A DNA stretch of 64,000 bases, taken from the NCBI GenBank assembly GCA_020852815.1, contig JADZAN010000039.1, positions 1 through 64,000 of the forward strand, written 5' to 3'. Positions 25,928 through 35,840 of this stretch are shown here, piece after piece. This DNA is from Gemmatimonadaceae bacterium (GTDB lineage Bacteria > Gemmatimonadota > Gemmatimonadetes > Gemmatimonadales > Gemmatimonadaceae). Numbering within the stretch: position 1 is the stretch's first letter; each line of letters begins with the position of its first letter. Position numbers and translations under genes: made by a program. The notes under the pieces are model-generated. The model made no database searches. It had not been told where the DNA came from and saw nothing but the letters and a program-made list of their open reading frames with translations.

Positions 25928-27049
25928 CTAACCGGGGAGCGCCGCCAGAAAGCGAGAGGTGGCGGCGAGCCCGTCGCGCAGCGCGGCGGTCGCGTTGCCG
26001 AAGCCGATCCGGACCGTTCCTTCCATCCCCAGCGCCGAGCCCGGCATGAGAAGGACGCCGGCCTCCTGCAGGAGGCGTGTGCACAGCTCGCGCGACGGCA
26101 TCGCGAGGTCGTAGTCGAGGAGCGTCACCGTCCCGCCACGCGGCTTGACCCACGAGAGGCGCGGCTCGTGCGCCAGCCAGGCTTCCAGCAGCGCGAGGTT
26201 TGTGCGCACGATGCCCCGGTTGCGCGCCAGGAGCGCCTCCCGGTGCTCGAGGGCGAGCGTGGCGAAGTGCTCGTCCAGCATCCCGACTGAGATCGTGCTG
26301 TAGTCGCGATGGAGCAGGACCGCCTCGCGCACCTCGTGCGGCGCGACGATCCACCCCAGCCGCAGCCCCGCCAGCGCGAACGCCTTCGACATGCTCCCCA
26401 CCGCGATGCCGCGCTCATACAGGTCGACGATCGACGGGCCAGGCGCATCGCCGTCCTGGTTCACGCCGCGGTACACCTCGTCGCAGACGACCCACGCGTT
26501 GTGCCTGGCGGCGATCTCGGCGATCGCCTGCAACATGGGACGCTCGATGACGGCGCCGGTGGGATTGTTGGGATTGGTGAGGGCAATGAGCCGGGTCCTG
26601 GGCGTGACGAGCCGCGCCAGTTCGTCCAGGTCGGGGAGGTATCCCCGCTCGCGCCGCAGCTGCAATCGCTTGACCTGCGCCCCACGGCTCTCGGCGATCG
26701 AGACATGCTGTTGGTAGGTGGGGACCACCGCGACCATCTCGTCGCCCGGGGCAATGAGCGCGTCGTAGAGGAGGGCGTTGGCACCGATGGCGCCATGCGT
26801 GGTCACCACCCGGTCGATCGTCACGTCGTCGTAGAGCGCGGCGATCGCCGCGCGCAGCCGCTCAGCGCCCTCGATGTCACCATAGGTGAGCCGGCGCGAA
26901 CGCAACTCGGCCAGCACGTCGGGGCGCCCCGCCAGGTCGAGCAGCGCGCCAAGGGTGATCGAGTCCACGCAACTCTCGGCGATGTTGTACTGGCAACGCG
27001 TCTCGTGCGCGTTCATCCAGATCTCGACGGCGAACGGTTCGATCTTCAT
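25928..27049 (-). CDS. class I/II PLP-dependent aminotransferase
   Basis: 373 aa. Fold I motifs are complete: NPNNPTG at 159-165, Asp190 and Tyr193 in VCDEVYRG, the Schiff-base Lys222 in SMSKAFALAG, and the C-terminal Arg in VRIGFGN. The ATG at 27049 gives a normal start (MKIEPFAVEIWMNAHE); upstream in-frame codons reach back across the divergent promoter. The substrate cannot be told from the motifs. The stop codon lies within a GGTTAGGT word. Confidence 0.85.
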   Translation of the reverse strand: MKIEPFAVEIWMNAHETRCQYNIAESCVDSITLGALLDLAGRPDVLAELRSRRLTYGDIEGAERLRAAIAALYDDVTIDRVVTTHGAIGANALLYDALIAPGDEMVAVVPTYQQHVSIAESRGAQVKRLQLRRERGYLPDLDELARLVTPRTRLIALTNPNNPTGAVIERPMLQAIAEIAARHNAWVVCDEVYRGVNQDGDAPGPSIVDLYERGIAVGSMSKAFALAGLRLGWIVAPHEVREAVLLHRDYSTISVGMLDEHFATLALEHREALLARNRGIVRTNLALLEAWLAHEPRLSWVKPRGGTVTLLDYDLAMPSRELCTRLLQEAGVLLMPGSALGMEGTVRIGFGNATAALRDGLAATSRFLAALPG

Positions 27050-27207
27050 GGCGACGATTGCGGGGTTGGGCGCGGTGACCGGGAAGGATAGCATCCACGC
27101 CCCGCACGCGCCCGCCCACCGTGCTAGCTTGCAGTGCCGCCGCCAGCGATGCGGAGCCGCGTCGGCTGGACCGGTGCTCACCGTCTTCCTGCAGCGGGCG
27201 ATTCGTC

Positions 27208-27858
27208 ATGCGTTCCCATTCCATCAACGGTTGTTGGCTCGCCATCGTGGCGGCGGCGCTCACCTGCGCGGCGTCCACCGCGGGTGCCCAGGATTCTGCC
27301 ACCGCGCGCGGCGCCGCCGGCGTGCACGCGCGCGCCAGGGCGACGCCCGGCGACATCGCCTTCATCCGTGGGATGATCCATCACCACGCGCAGGCGATCG
27401 AGATGTCGGCGCTCATTCCAACGCGCACCTCCCGTCACGAGTTGCACCTCCTGGGAGAGCGCATCACGGTGTCGCAACGCGACGAGATCGCGATGATGCA
27501 GCAGTGGCTGCGCGACCACGTCGCCCAAGGCGCCGACAGCTTGCCAGCGCAGGCACACGCTCCAGCGCACGCCGGGCACGGTGCCCCCGCGGCCAGCGAC
27601 TCGCTCATGCCGGGCATGCTGTCCCCCGCCGAGATGCAGGCGCTCGCCACCGCCAGCGGCAACGATTTCGATCGCCTCTTTCTCGAGGGGATGATCAAGC
27701 ACCACCAGGGGGCGTTGACGATGGTGCGCGCGTTGCTGGCACAACCGGGCGCGGCCCGCCAGCCGCAACTGTACGAGTTCGCCTCGGACATCGACGCCGA
27801 CCAACGTGCCGAGATCGCCCGCATGCGGGCGTTGCTGGCAACGATCCCACGCTCCTGA
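27208..27858 (+). CDS. secreted DUF305 protein
   Basis: 216 aa with a signal peptide (ends STAGAQ). Two copies of the DUF305 signature appear: GMIHHHAQAIEMS at about 54-66 and GMIKHHQGALTMV at about 160-172, separated by a His/Ala/Pro-rich linker. DUF305 proteins are periplasmic four-helix, often metal-rich environments; the clustered His and Met suggest copper or other metal binding (inference). The stop codon is embedded in a hairpin that could end transcription. Confidence 0.82.
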   Translation: MRSHSINGCWLAIVAAALTCAASTAGAQDSATARGAAGVHARARATPGDIAFIRGMIHHHAQAIEMSALIPTRTSRHELHLLGERITVSQRDEIAMMQQWLRDHVAQGADSLPAQAHAPAHAGHGAPAASDSLMPGMLSPAEMQALATASGNDFDRLFLEGMIKHHQGALTMVRALLAQPGAARQPQLYEFASDIDADQRAEIARMRALLATIPRS

Positions 27859-27873
27859 CGCGTCGGCGTCAGG
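27854..27873. terminator. hairpin overlapping the DUF305 stop codon
   Basis: CCTGACGC-GTCG-GCGTCAGG is a perfect 8-bp stem with a 4-nt loop that includes the TGA stop at 27856-27858. It lies between two convergent genes. No T-run follows, so activity as a terminator is inferred. Confidence 0.5.
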
Positions 27874-27889
27874 CGTCAGTCGCCAGTCG

Positions 27890-29092
27890 TCAGGCCGAGA
27901 AGCGGAGGCAGACCGGCGACGACACGTTGGCCTCGGCGCCGGTGCGCGCCAGGCGCCCGGTGGCGGCGTCCACGGCAAAGCTGGTGATGACGTGCGATCG
28001 CTGGTGCGCCACCAGGAGGAAGCGCCCCGAGGGGTCGAGCGCGAAGTTGCGCGGCCAGTCGCCCCCGGTGGCAATCGTCTGCACCAGGGCGAGTTTCCCG
28101 GTCGCCGCTGCCACCGAGAAGACGGCGATGGTGTTGTCCCCGCGGTTGGAGACGTAGACGGCGCGCCCCGACGGGTGCACGTGCAGGTCGGCCGGAAAGT
28201 TGTTCCCCGTCGCGCCCGCGTGACGTGTCCCGATGACCTGTCGTTGCGCCCCGATGGCCGTCGTCGCGCGGTAAGGGAAGGCGACGAGCGTGGAGTCGAG
28301 TTCGTTCACGACGTACAGCGAACGCCCGTCAGGAGCAAACGCCAGGTGGCGCGGCCCCGCACCGGGCGCGAGCGCGGCGCGGAGGCCCTGTGACGGGAGC
28401 AGGCGACCACCGGCGGCGTCGTATCGGTACACCTCGATCGCATCTGTCCCCAGGTCGGCGGCCAGCGCGAACGCGCCGCGCGGGTCCACCACGATGCAGT
28501 GCGCGTGCGGCCCCGCCTGCCGCGTGCGGTTGGGGCCCGCCCCCGCGTGTTGCACGAACGCCGTCGACTCGCCAGCGCCTTGATCGCCAACCGGAAAGAC
28601 GGCGACGTTACCGCCCACGTAGTTCGCCAAGAGGACGTGCTGGCCGGCGTGGTCGAAGGCGACATAGCACGGCGCCCCACCCAGCGAGCTGCGCTCGTTG
28701 AGCCTCGTCAGCGCTCCGCTACGCACATCGCGCGCGTAGGTCGTGAGCGCTCCCGCGCCCTTCCCCTCGTATGACACGAGTTCATTCACCGCCACCAGCC
28801 GGCGCCGGTCCGGCGAAAGCGCGAGATAAGACGGATCGGGGCATTCCGCGACCAGCGACACGTTGGCGAACGCACCTGTCGCCTTGTTGACCTCCAGGCG
28901 ATAGATCCCGCGACTGGCGGTGCCGTTGGTGTAGGTCCCGACGTACAGCTCCCACGAGTCGGCGCCTGGCGTCATTGCCTCGGCGTCGCGTGCGGGCCAC
29001 GACGCCACGCCGAGGGCCGCCAGCGCGCTCGCGCCAACAAAGTCGCGGCGCGAGAGTCGTGCGTCGCGACGCTGGGAATGTGTGGGCTTCAC
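27890..29092 (-). CDS. lactonase-family seven-bladed propeller (6-phosphogluconolactonase-like), Tat-exported
   Basis: 400 aa from a GTG at 29092 (a GTG at 29095 is equally possible). A twin-arginine leader (LSRRDFVGASALAALG) is followed by the YkgB/lactonase repeats: YVGTYTNGT, SYLALSPDRRRL, PHAHCIVVDPRG, GPRHLAFAPDGRSLYVVNE, FPADLHVHPSGRAVYVSNRG and GDWPRNFALDPSGRFLLVAHQ. The conserved His and Arg residues of PF10282 are kept. Cytoplasmic homologues open 6-phosphogluconolactone; export makes a different lactone or a muconate-like substrate more likely. Confidence 0.82.
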   Translation of the reverse strand: MKPTHSQRRDARLSRRDFVGASALAALGVASWPARDAEAMTPGADSWELYVGTYTNGTASRGIYRLEVNKATGAFANVSLVAECPDPSYLALSPDRRRLVAVNELVSYEGKGAGALTTYARDVRSGALTRLNERSSLGGAPCYVAFDHAGQHVLLANYVGGNVAVFPVGDQGAGESTAFVQHAGAGPNRTRQAGPHAHCIVVDPRGAFALAADLGTDAIEVYRYDAAGGRLLPSQGLRAALAPGAGPRHLAFAPDGRSLYVVNELDSTLVAFPYRATTAIGAQRQVIGTRHAGATGNNFPADLHVHPSGRAVYVSNRGDNTIAVFSVAAATGKLALVQTIATGGDWPRNFALDPSGRFLLVAHQRSHVITSFAVDAATGRLARTGAEANVSSPVCLRFSA

Positions 29093-29293
29093 CACAGAAC
29101 TCCGATGGTCGGGTGCAACATGGTCGTGCAACCCCCTGAATGATCGTTCCCCGCGCACGGCGGCGACAGCTCGCGGCTCTCTCGCGGGTATCAGGACGTG
29201 CGTGATTGCCGTGCCCCGCCGGCGCGATGCACTTCGCCCCGGGCGGGCGTAGCTTGCATCCAGTGGCCCTCCATCTCGAACCCGTTCGCGCGC

Positions 29294-31048
29294 ATGTTCA
29301 CGACCCGTTCGCTCCGCATCGCTCTTCCGGCCGCCCTGGCGCTCGCGCTGTCGCCTTTCGCGCGCGTCGCCTTGGCTCAGGATGACCCGCGCGTCGGCCT
29401 CAAGGCAGGGGTGCAGGACGCCGGCGAGGCGAGTCGCCACATGGAACTCGTCGCCCATCGCCCCAAGGCGGGGGGCTTCTCCAATGCCGCCGACCCGGGC
29501 GACTTCGCCTTCGCCAACTCCGACCTCGCCTTCAGCCGGCGCTACGCCTTCCAGGGAGGCTATCACGGTGTGCAGGTGTGGGACATTCTCGACCCGCGCA
29601 ACCCGAAGATCGTCACCACGTATCCGTGCCCCGGCGGACAGGGCGATGTCTCGATCTACGGCACCCTCCTCTTCATGTCGGTGGAGCAACCGTCGGCGCG
29701 CATCGACTGCGGCGACACGCCGGTAACCGACACGCTCAGCCGCGAACGCTTCGTGGGTGTGCGCATCTTCGACATCTCCAACATCAACGCCCCGCGCCAG
29801 CTCGCCTCGGTGCAGACATGTCGCGGCTCGCACACGCACACGCTGTACGTTCCGCCTGACGACAAGAAGAACGTCTACATCTACGTGCAGGGAACATCTC
29901 CGGTGCGCAATCCCGGGGAACTCGCGGGGTGCTCGGGGCTCCCGCCGGAGAAGGATCCCAACACGTCGTACTTCCGCATCGAGATCATCCAGGTCCCGCT
30001 CGCCTCGCCCAAGGACGCCAGGGTAGTGAACGCGCCGCGCATCTTTGCCGACGCACAGGGGAACGTGGCGGGGTTGTGGAAGGGGGGCGCGCACGGCGAG
30101 GGGACGCAGGAGACGTCGACGACCGACCAGTGCCACGACATCACGATCTTCCCCGCCTTCGCCCTCGCGGCGGGCGCCTGCTCGGGGAACGGGATCCTGC
30201 TCGACGTGAAGAACCCGGCGGCCCCGCGTCGCATTGGCGAGGTGAGCGATCCCAACTTCGCCTACTGGCACTCGGCCACCTTCAGCAACAACGCCGATCG
30301 CCTCCTCTTCACCGACGAGTGGGGCGGTGGGGTGGGAGCCCGCTGCCGCGCCACCGATCGCCCCACGTGGGGGGCGAATGCGACCTTCACGCTCAGCAAG
30401 GATCGCAAGCTGCGCCCCGCCGGCTACTACAAGCTTCCCGCCGTCCAGACGGCCGAGGAGAACTGCGTTGCGCATAACGGGTCGCTCGTCCCCGTCCCCG
30501 GGCGAGACATCATGGTGCAGGCGTGGTACCAGGGCGGAATCTCGGTGCTCGACTTCACCAACCCGCACAACCCCAAGGAGATCGCCTTCTTCGATCGCGG
30601 TCCGCTGGGTGACAAGCTCATGCTGGGTGGCTACTGGTCGGCGTACTGGTACAACGGATACATCTACGGCTCCGAGATCGCCCGCGGCCTCGACGTGTTG
30701 CAGCTGACGCCCAGCGAGCTGCTCACGCAGAACGAGCTGGACGCGGCCCGGCTGGTCATGCTCGGCGACTTCAACCCGCAGATGCAGCCGCGTTTCACCT
30801 GGCCGCCCTCGTACGCCGTGTCGCGCGCCTACCTGGACCAGCTCAAGCGCGACAACGGGATGTCGGCCGACAAGATCGCCGAATCGTCGCGCGTCCTCTC
30901 CAGGGCCGAGACCGCCAGGCCCGCGGCGCGTCGCACGGCGCTCAATGCGCTGGCGGCAACGCTGGAGTACGAGTCGGCGCTGGCCAACAACGGCCCCAAG
31001 GTGCAGGCGCTCGCCGAGTCGGTGCGCAAGCTGGCGGCCATGAAGTAG
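29294..31048 (+). CDS. secreted LVIVD-repeat beta-propeller protein
   Basis: 584 aa, signal peptide ending VALAQ. It shows LVIVD-type blades (VQVWDILDPRNPKIV; VRIFDISNINAPRQL; ISVLDFTNPHNPKEI) in which a hydrophobic strand is followed by D-x-x-N/D-P. Several Cys pairs (YPCPGG, RIDCGD, CRGSH, AGCSG) imply disulfides outside the cytoplasm. This large form is frequent in soil bacteria and has no known activity. The start at 29294 gives the signal peptide at once. A clear intrinsic terminator follows 26 bp after the stop. Confidence 0.8.
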   Translation: MFTTRSLRIALPAALALALSPFARVALAQDDPRVGLKAGVQDAGEASRHMELVAHRPKAGGFSNAADPGDFAFANSDLAFSRRYAFQGGYHGVQVWDILDPRNPKIVTTYPCPGGQGDVSIYGTLLFMSVEQPSARIDCGDTPVTDTLSRERFVGVRIFDISNINAPRQLASVQTCRGSHTHTLYVPPDDKKNVYIYVQGTSPVRNPGELAGCSGLPPEKDPNTSYFRIEIIQVPLASPKDARVVNAPRIFADAQGNVAGLWKGGAHGEGTQETSTTDQCHDITIFPAFALAAGACSGNGILLDVKNPAAPRRIGEVSDPNFAYWHSATFSNNADRLLFTDEWGGGVGARCRATDRPTWGANATFTLSKDRKLRPAGYYKLPAVQTAEENCVAHNGSLVPVPGRDIMVQAWYQGGISVLDFTNPHNPKEIAFFDRGPLGDKLMLGGYWSAYWYNGYIYGSEIARGLDVLQLTPSELLTQNELDAARLVMLGDFNPQMQPRFTWPPSYAVSRAYLDQLKRDNGMSADKIAESSRVLSRAETARPAARRTALNALAATLEYESALANNGPKVQALAESVRKLAAMK

Positions 31049-31073
31049 CCGCGCCGGGCAGCACTCGTCACCC

Positions 31074-31108
31074 AGACGCAGGGGAGCATTAGTGCCCCTG
31101 CGTCTTTT
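31074..31108 (+). terminator. intrinsic terminator after the LVIVD gene
   Basis: AGACGCAGGGG (31074-31084) pairs perfectly with CCCCTGCGTCT (31095-31105), 10-nt loop, followed by TTTTC. This is the cleanest Rho-independent terminator in the window. Confidence 0.85.
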
Positions 31109-31169
31109 CGTGTGTGGATCGCGGCGCCGTGGCGCCGTGCTCGCGTCTTTACAGGAGCCGCACGCGTGA

Positions 31170-31242
31170 TTGACACGCCGACACAGCGTGTAAACGCTGG
31201 CGTGGACGGCACGGCACCGGATACGTTACAACTCCGGTGCCG
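31170..31242 (+). promoter_or_regulatory. glgB leader: TTGACA box and two hairpins
   Basis: A perfect TTGACA lies at 31170-31175, with only weak -10 candidates (TGTAAA or TAAACG, 13-15 bp on). A small hairpin CAGCG-TGTAAA-CGCTG follows at 31184-31199, then a strong one: CGGCACCGGA (31212-31221) pairs perfectly with TCCGGTGCCG (31233-31242) around an 11-nt AT-rich loop. The strong hairpin ends 48 bp before the glgB ATG, so it could be an operator or a leader-RNA structure. Confidence 0.45.
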
Positions 31243-31290
31243 GCGCGGAACCACGAACGCTGCCGCGCCGTCCTCTTTTCGCATGGACGC

Positions 31291-33798
31291 ATGACTGCGC
31301 ACGCCGCCCGCCACGACATTTCGCTCCTCGACGACACCGTCGTCCACTTCTTCAACGAGGGAACGCTCGATCACGCCCACTACGTCCTCGGCGCGCATCC
31401 GCACGTGGCCGACGGCGTCGATGGCACGTACTTCGCCGTCTGGGCGCCTAACGCCGCATCGGTCGCCGTCATGGGCGACTTCAATTCGTGGCATCGCAGC
31501 TCGCACCCCATGCGCCTCCACGGCACGTCGGGGATCTGGGAGGTGTGGATCGCCGGCGTCGGGCATGGGACGCACTACAAGTACCACGTCGTGGGGCGCA
31601 CCGGCGGCTACCGCGTCGACAAGTCGGACCCCTACGGCTACTTCGCCGAGGTGGCGCCGCAGACGGCGTCCATCGTGTGGACGATGGACTACACGTGGAA
31701 TGACGGCGACTGGATGGCCGAGCGCGCCAAGCGGCGCGCGATGAACGGCCCGATGTCGATCTACGAGGTGCACCTGGGGTCGTGGGCCCGGGTCCCGGAG
31801 GAGGCGAACCGCTCGCTCACCTATCGCGAGATCGCTCCGCTCCTTGCCGACTACGTCACCCGCATGGGCTTCACGCACGTGGAGCTGATGCCGGTCATGG
31901 AACACCCCTTCTTCGGCTCGTGGGGCTACCAGGTGTGCGGGTACTTCGCCACCACCTCGCGCTACGGGACGCCGCAGGACCTGATGTACCTCATCGATGT
32001 GCTGCACCAGCGCGGCATCGGCGTCCTCCTCGACTGGGTCCCCTCGCACTTTCCCACGGATGCGCACGGGCTGTCGTACTTCGACGGGACGCACCTGTAC
32101 GAGCACGAGGACCCGCGCAAGGGACACCAGCCCGACTGGGGGAGCTACATCTTCAACTACGGGCGCTACGAAGTGCAGAACTTCCTGCGCTCCAACGCCG
32201 TCTTCTGGCTGGAGATGTTCCACGCCGACGGGCTGCGCGTCGACGCCGTGGCGTCGATGCTCTACCTCGACTTCTCGCGCAAGGACGGCGAGTGGATCGC
32301 CAACCAGTACGGCGGGCGCGAGAACCTCGAGGCGATCCGCTTCCTGCAGCGCCTCAACGAGTCGGTCTACCGCGAGCACCCCGACACCGAGACCATCGCC
32401 GAGGATTCCACGGCGTGGCCCATGGTCACCAAGCCCGCCTACATCGGCGGGTTAGGGTTCGGGCTCAAGTGGGACATGGGGTGGATGCACGACACCCTCG
32501 ATTACTTCGCCAAGGACCCCATCCACCGGAGCTACCATCACAACAAGATCACGTTCCGGATGATGTACGCCTTCTCGGAGAATTACGTCCTCCCCATCTC
32601 GCACGACGAGGTGGTGCACGGAAAGGGGTCGCTCATCAACAAGATGGCCGGCGACAACTGGCAGAAGCGCGCCAACCTGCGCGCCCTCCTCGGCTACCAG
32701 TGGGGACAGACGGGGAAGAAGTTCCTCTTCATGGGGTGCGAGCTGGGACAGTACCGCGAGTGGAACCACGACGGGTCGATCGACTGGCACTTGCTGCAGT
32801 TCGAAGAGCATCGCGGCATCCAGCAGTGGGTCGCCGACCTCAACGCGCTCTATCGCGACGAGCCGGCCATGCACGAACTGGACAACGATCCTGCCGGCTT
32901 CGAATGGGTGGACTGCAACGATGCGGAGCAGAGCATCATCTCCTTCCTCCGCTTCAACCGCGACCGTTCGCGGGCGATCCTTTGCGTCTGCAACTTCACC
33001 CCTGTGCCGCGCGTGCGGCACAAGGTCGGCGTCCCCGAGTCGCTGCGCTGGGACGAGATCCTCAACAGCGACGCCACGATGTACGGCGGCGCCGGGTGGG
33101 GGAATCTTGGCGGCGTCTTTACCGAGCCGGAGTCGGTGCATGGGCGAGCGCGCTCGGTCACGCTCACGCTCCCACCGCTCTCCATCTCCTTCTTCCGCAT
33201 GGTCCCGCTCCCGTCGGCGGCAATCGACTTCGAGGAAGCGTTCGCGACGCTCCCCGACGCGGAGGGGGTGGACGCGTTCGATGTGGCTGGAATCCCTGGC
33301 ACGGCCGAAGCGCCGGGCATGCCTGACGAGTCGCTGGGCAGCGTCGACGTGATCGAGGCGCTGGGGCGTGTCAGCGTGAGTGACGCGCTCGACGCCTTGG
33401 AGTCGCTCGAGCCGGTGCGCGCCGATCTCGTCGCCGCCGATGAGTTCGAGCACGTGGTGGAAGCGCCAGTGATCGACCCCAGCACGCCGCACGAGGCGCT
33501 GGCCTTCGTCCCCGAAGCCGAGGTCGTGCATACCGAGACCGAACCGGCGCTGACGACTTCACCCAAGGCGCCGAAGGCGCCGAAAACGCCGAAGGGGGCG
33601 AAGGCGCCGAAGGCGGCGAAGGCGGCGAAGACGCCGACAACCTCGAGGAAGCCGACGACGTCGAAGACGCCGAAGGCTCCAGGGGAATCGAAGACGTCGA
33701 CGACAGGGCAGAAGGAGCGGAAGAAGAAGGGCGCCGTGCAGCCCACGACCGACGCCAGCGACGCCGCCGCGCCCAAGTCGCGTCGCAAGAAACGCTAG
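31291..33798 (+). CDS. glgB: 1,4-alpha-glucan branching enzyme with long basic C-terminal tail
   Basis: 835 aa. CBM48-type N-domain (about 30-120, FAVWAPNAASVAVMGDFNSW), GH13_9 catalytic barrel with nucleophile Asp318 (DGLRVDAVASML), acid/base Glu371 (TIAEDSTAWP) and transition-state His438-Asp439 (ISHDEVVHGKG), then the beta-sandwich C-domain ending near 640. It forms alpha-1,6 branches in glycogen. Typical enzymes stop near 630-730 aa; here about 195 extra residues follow, first acidic, then a Lys/Ala/Pro/Thr repeat (APKAPKTPKGAKAPKAAK) and a final SRRKKR. No other glycogen gene is adjacent. The ATG at 31291 is preferred over an upstream GTG. Confidence 0.93.
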   Translation: MTAHAARHDISLLDDTVVHFFNEGTLDHAHYVLGAHPHVADGVDGTYFAVWAPNAASVAVMGDFNSWHRSSHPMRLHGTSGIWEVWIAGVGHGTHYKYHVVGRTGGYRVDKSDPYGYFAEVAPQTASIVWTMDYTWNDGDWMAERAKRRAMNGPMSIYEVHLGSWARVPEEANRSLTYREIAPLLADYVTRMGFTHVELMPVMEHPFFGSWGYQVCGYFATTSRYGTPQDLMYLIDVLHQRGIGVLLDWVPSHFPTDAHGLSYFDGTHLYEHEDPRKGHQPDWGSYIFNYGRYEVQNFLRSNAVFWLEMFHADGLRVDAVASMLYLDFSRKDGEWIANQYGGRENLEAIRFLQRLNESVYREHPDTETIAEDSTAWPMVTKPAYIGGLGFGLKWDMGWMHDTLDYFAKDPIHRSYHHNKITFRMMYAFSENYVLPISHDEVVHGKGSLINKMAGDNWQKRANLRALLGYQWGQTGKKFLFMGCELGQYREWNHDGSIDWHLLQFEEHRGIQQWVADLNALYRDEPAMHELDNDPAGFEWVDCNDAEQSIISFLRFNRDRSRAILCVCNFTPVPRVRHKVGVPESLRWDEILNSDATMYGGAGWGNLGGVFTEPESVHGRARSVTLTLPPLSISFFRMVPLPSAAIDFEEAFATLPDAEGVDAFDVAGIPGTAEAPGMPDESLGSVDVIEALGRVSVSDALDALESLEPVRADLVAADEFEHVVEAPVIDPSTPHEALAFVPEAEVVHTETEPALTTSPKAPKAPKTPKGAKAPKAAKAAKTPTTSRKPTTSKTPKAPGESKTSTTGQKERKKKGAVQPTTDASDAAAPKSRRKKR
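33559..33682 (+). repeat. low-complexity 9-bp repeat in the glgB tail
   Basis: Imperfect copies of GCGCCGAAG/GCGGCGAAG/ACGCCGAAG encode alternating Ala/Thr-Pro-Lys and Ala-Ala-Lys triplets. Copy-number change would keep the reading frame. Confidence 0.75.
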
Positions 33799-33900
33799 CG
33801 GTCGCCCGTTAGGCACGCCGAATCCCAGGTCACCGCGTGGCGCGAGCCCGCGGTACACGTCCCGCGCTTCCCAGCGCCATCCGCCGTTCGACTCGTACGC

Positions 33901-34965
<1,065 letters not shown>

Positions 34966-34967
34966 GC

Positions 34968-35096
34968 GCTCGCGGCGGGCCTGAGTGGCCCGCCCGAGCG
35001 ACTCCTACATGCTCGCGGCGGGCCTGAGTGGCCCGCCCGAGCGACTTCTACATGCTCGCGGCGGGCCTGAGTGGCCCGCCCGAGCGACTCTTATAG
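34968..35096. repeat. three tandem 43-bp hairpin units between convergent genes
   Basis: Units at 34968-35010, 35011-35053 and 35054-35096 are nearly identical. Each contains GGCGGGCC-TGAGT-GGCCCGCC, an 8-bp stem extended by CTCG/CGAG. The last unit runs into the stop codon of the minus-strand ZIP gene (35091-35093). The position between convergent genes suggests a triplicated bidirectional terminator. Confidence 0.85.
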
Positions 35097-35840
35097 AAAC
35101 CGCTGGACCGCGACCATCCCAAGCATCGACAGCGTCGCCGCGGCCGCGATCCCGCGCGACGACTCCTGCTCGTACGCCTCGGGGAGCAGCTCCACCAGCA
35201 CCATGAAGATCATTGCCCCAGCCGCAAAGCCCAGCCCGTAGGGAAGTGTCGCCGCGAACTTCTCCACGAAGAGGAACGCCGGCACCGCTGCCAGCGGTTG
35301 CGGAATGGACGAGAAGAACGACCACCACGCGCACGACAGGATCGACGCCCCCTGCGGGCGCATCACCGCGCTGATCGCCAATCCCTCGGGGATGTTGTGC
35401 ACCGCGACCGCCAGCGTGATCGCCGTCGCCAGCGACTCACCACCGCCAAACGACACCCCCACCGCCGCCCCTTCGGCGAACGAGTGCACCGTCATCACCG
35501 CGATGATGAGGAGCATCTTCCTCGCTCCCACCCCGCGCGCCCCCAGGAACTCCGTCTCGTGCTCGTGCCCCCCAACAAAGCGCTGCACCACCAGCATGAA
35601 GACGACGCCCAGGAGGACGCCGACCAGCGTCGCCCCCCCACGCTCCCGCGCCCCCTCCACGATGAGGCCGAACGACGCACCCAGCATCAACCCCGCCGCA
35701 AGCGCGTTGGAGTACCCCACCACGCGCTTCGACACCGACTTGATGAAGGCGAACGGGATCGCGCCTAACGCCGTCGCCACCGCCGTGAGCAGCGCGTACC
35801 AGAAGACGAACAACACGGGATGGGAATGCAGCCAGCTCAT
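35091..35840 (-). CDS. ZIP-family divalent metal transporter, second of a pair
   Basis: 249 aa, about eight membrane segments. ZIP signatures: HSFAEGAAVGVS (transmembrane IV-like) and HNIPEGLAIS (V-like), with a His/Glu-rich loop GGHEHETEFLG between earlier helices that may sense metal. It imports Zn2+, Fe2+ or a similar ion across the inner membrane. The start ATG overlaps the stop of the upstream ZIP gene by 4 nt. The stop codon falls in the third 43-bp hairpin unit. Confidence 0.85.
   Translation of the reverse strand: MSWLHSHPVLFVFWYALLTAVATALGAIPFAFIKSVSKRVVGYSNALAAGLMLGASFGLIVEGARERGGATLVGVLLGVVFMLVVQRFVGGHEHETEFLGARGVGARKMLLIIAVMTVHSFAEGAAVGVSFGGGESLATAITLAVAVHNIPEGLAISAVMRPQGASILSCAWWSFFSSIPQPLAAVPAFLFVEKFAATLPYGLGFAAGAMIFMVLVELLPEAYEQESSRGIAAAATLSMLGMVAVQRFL

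Noticed and set aside
30829-32379. 516-codon minus-strand frame opposite the LVIVD gene and glgB
   Set aside because: Covers two recognised genes and a terminator; composition is Val/Arg/His-rich without domains.
33559-33798. Separate histone-like gene fused by error to glgB
   Set aside because: No ribosome site or start codon context between the core and the tail, and the acidic linker is continuous in frame.
34968-35096. CRISPR-like array from three 43-bp repeats
   Set aside because: Copies are head-to-tail without spacers and each is a self-contained hairpin between convergent genes.
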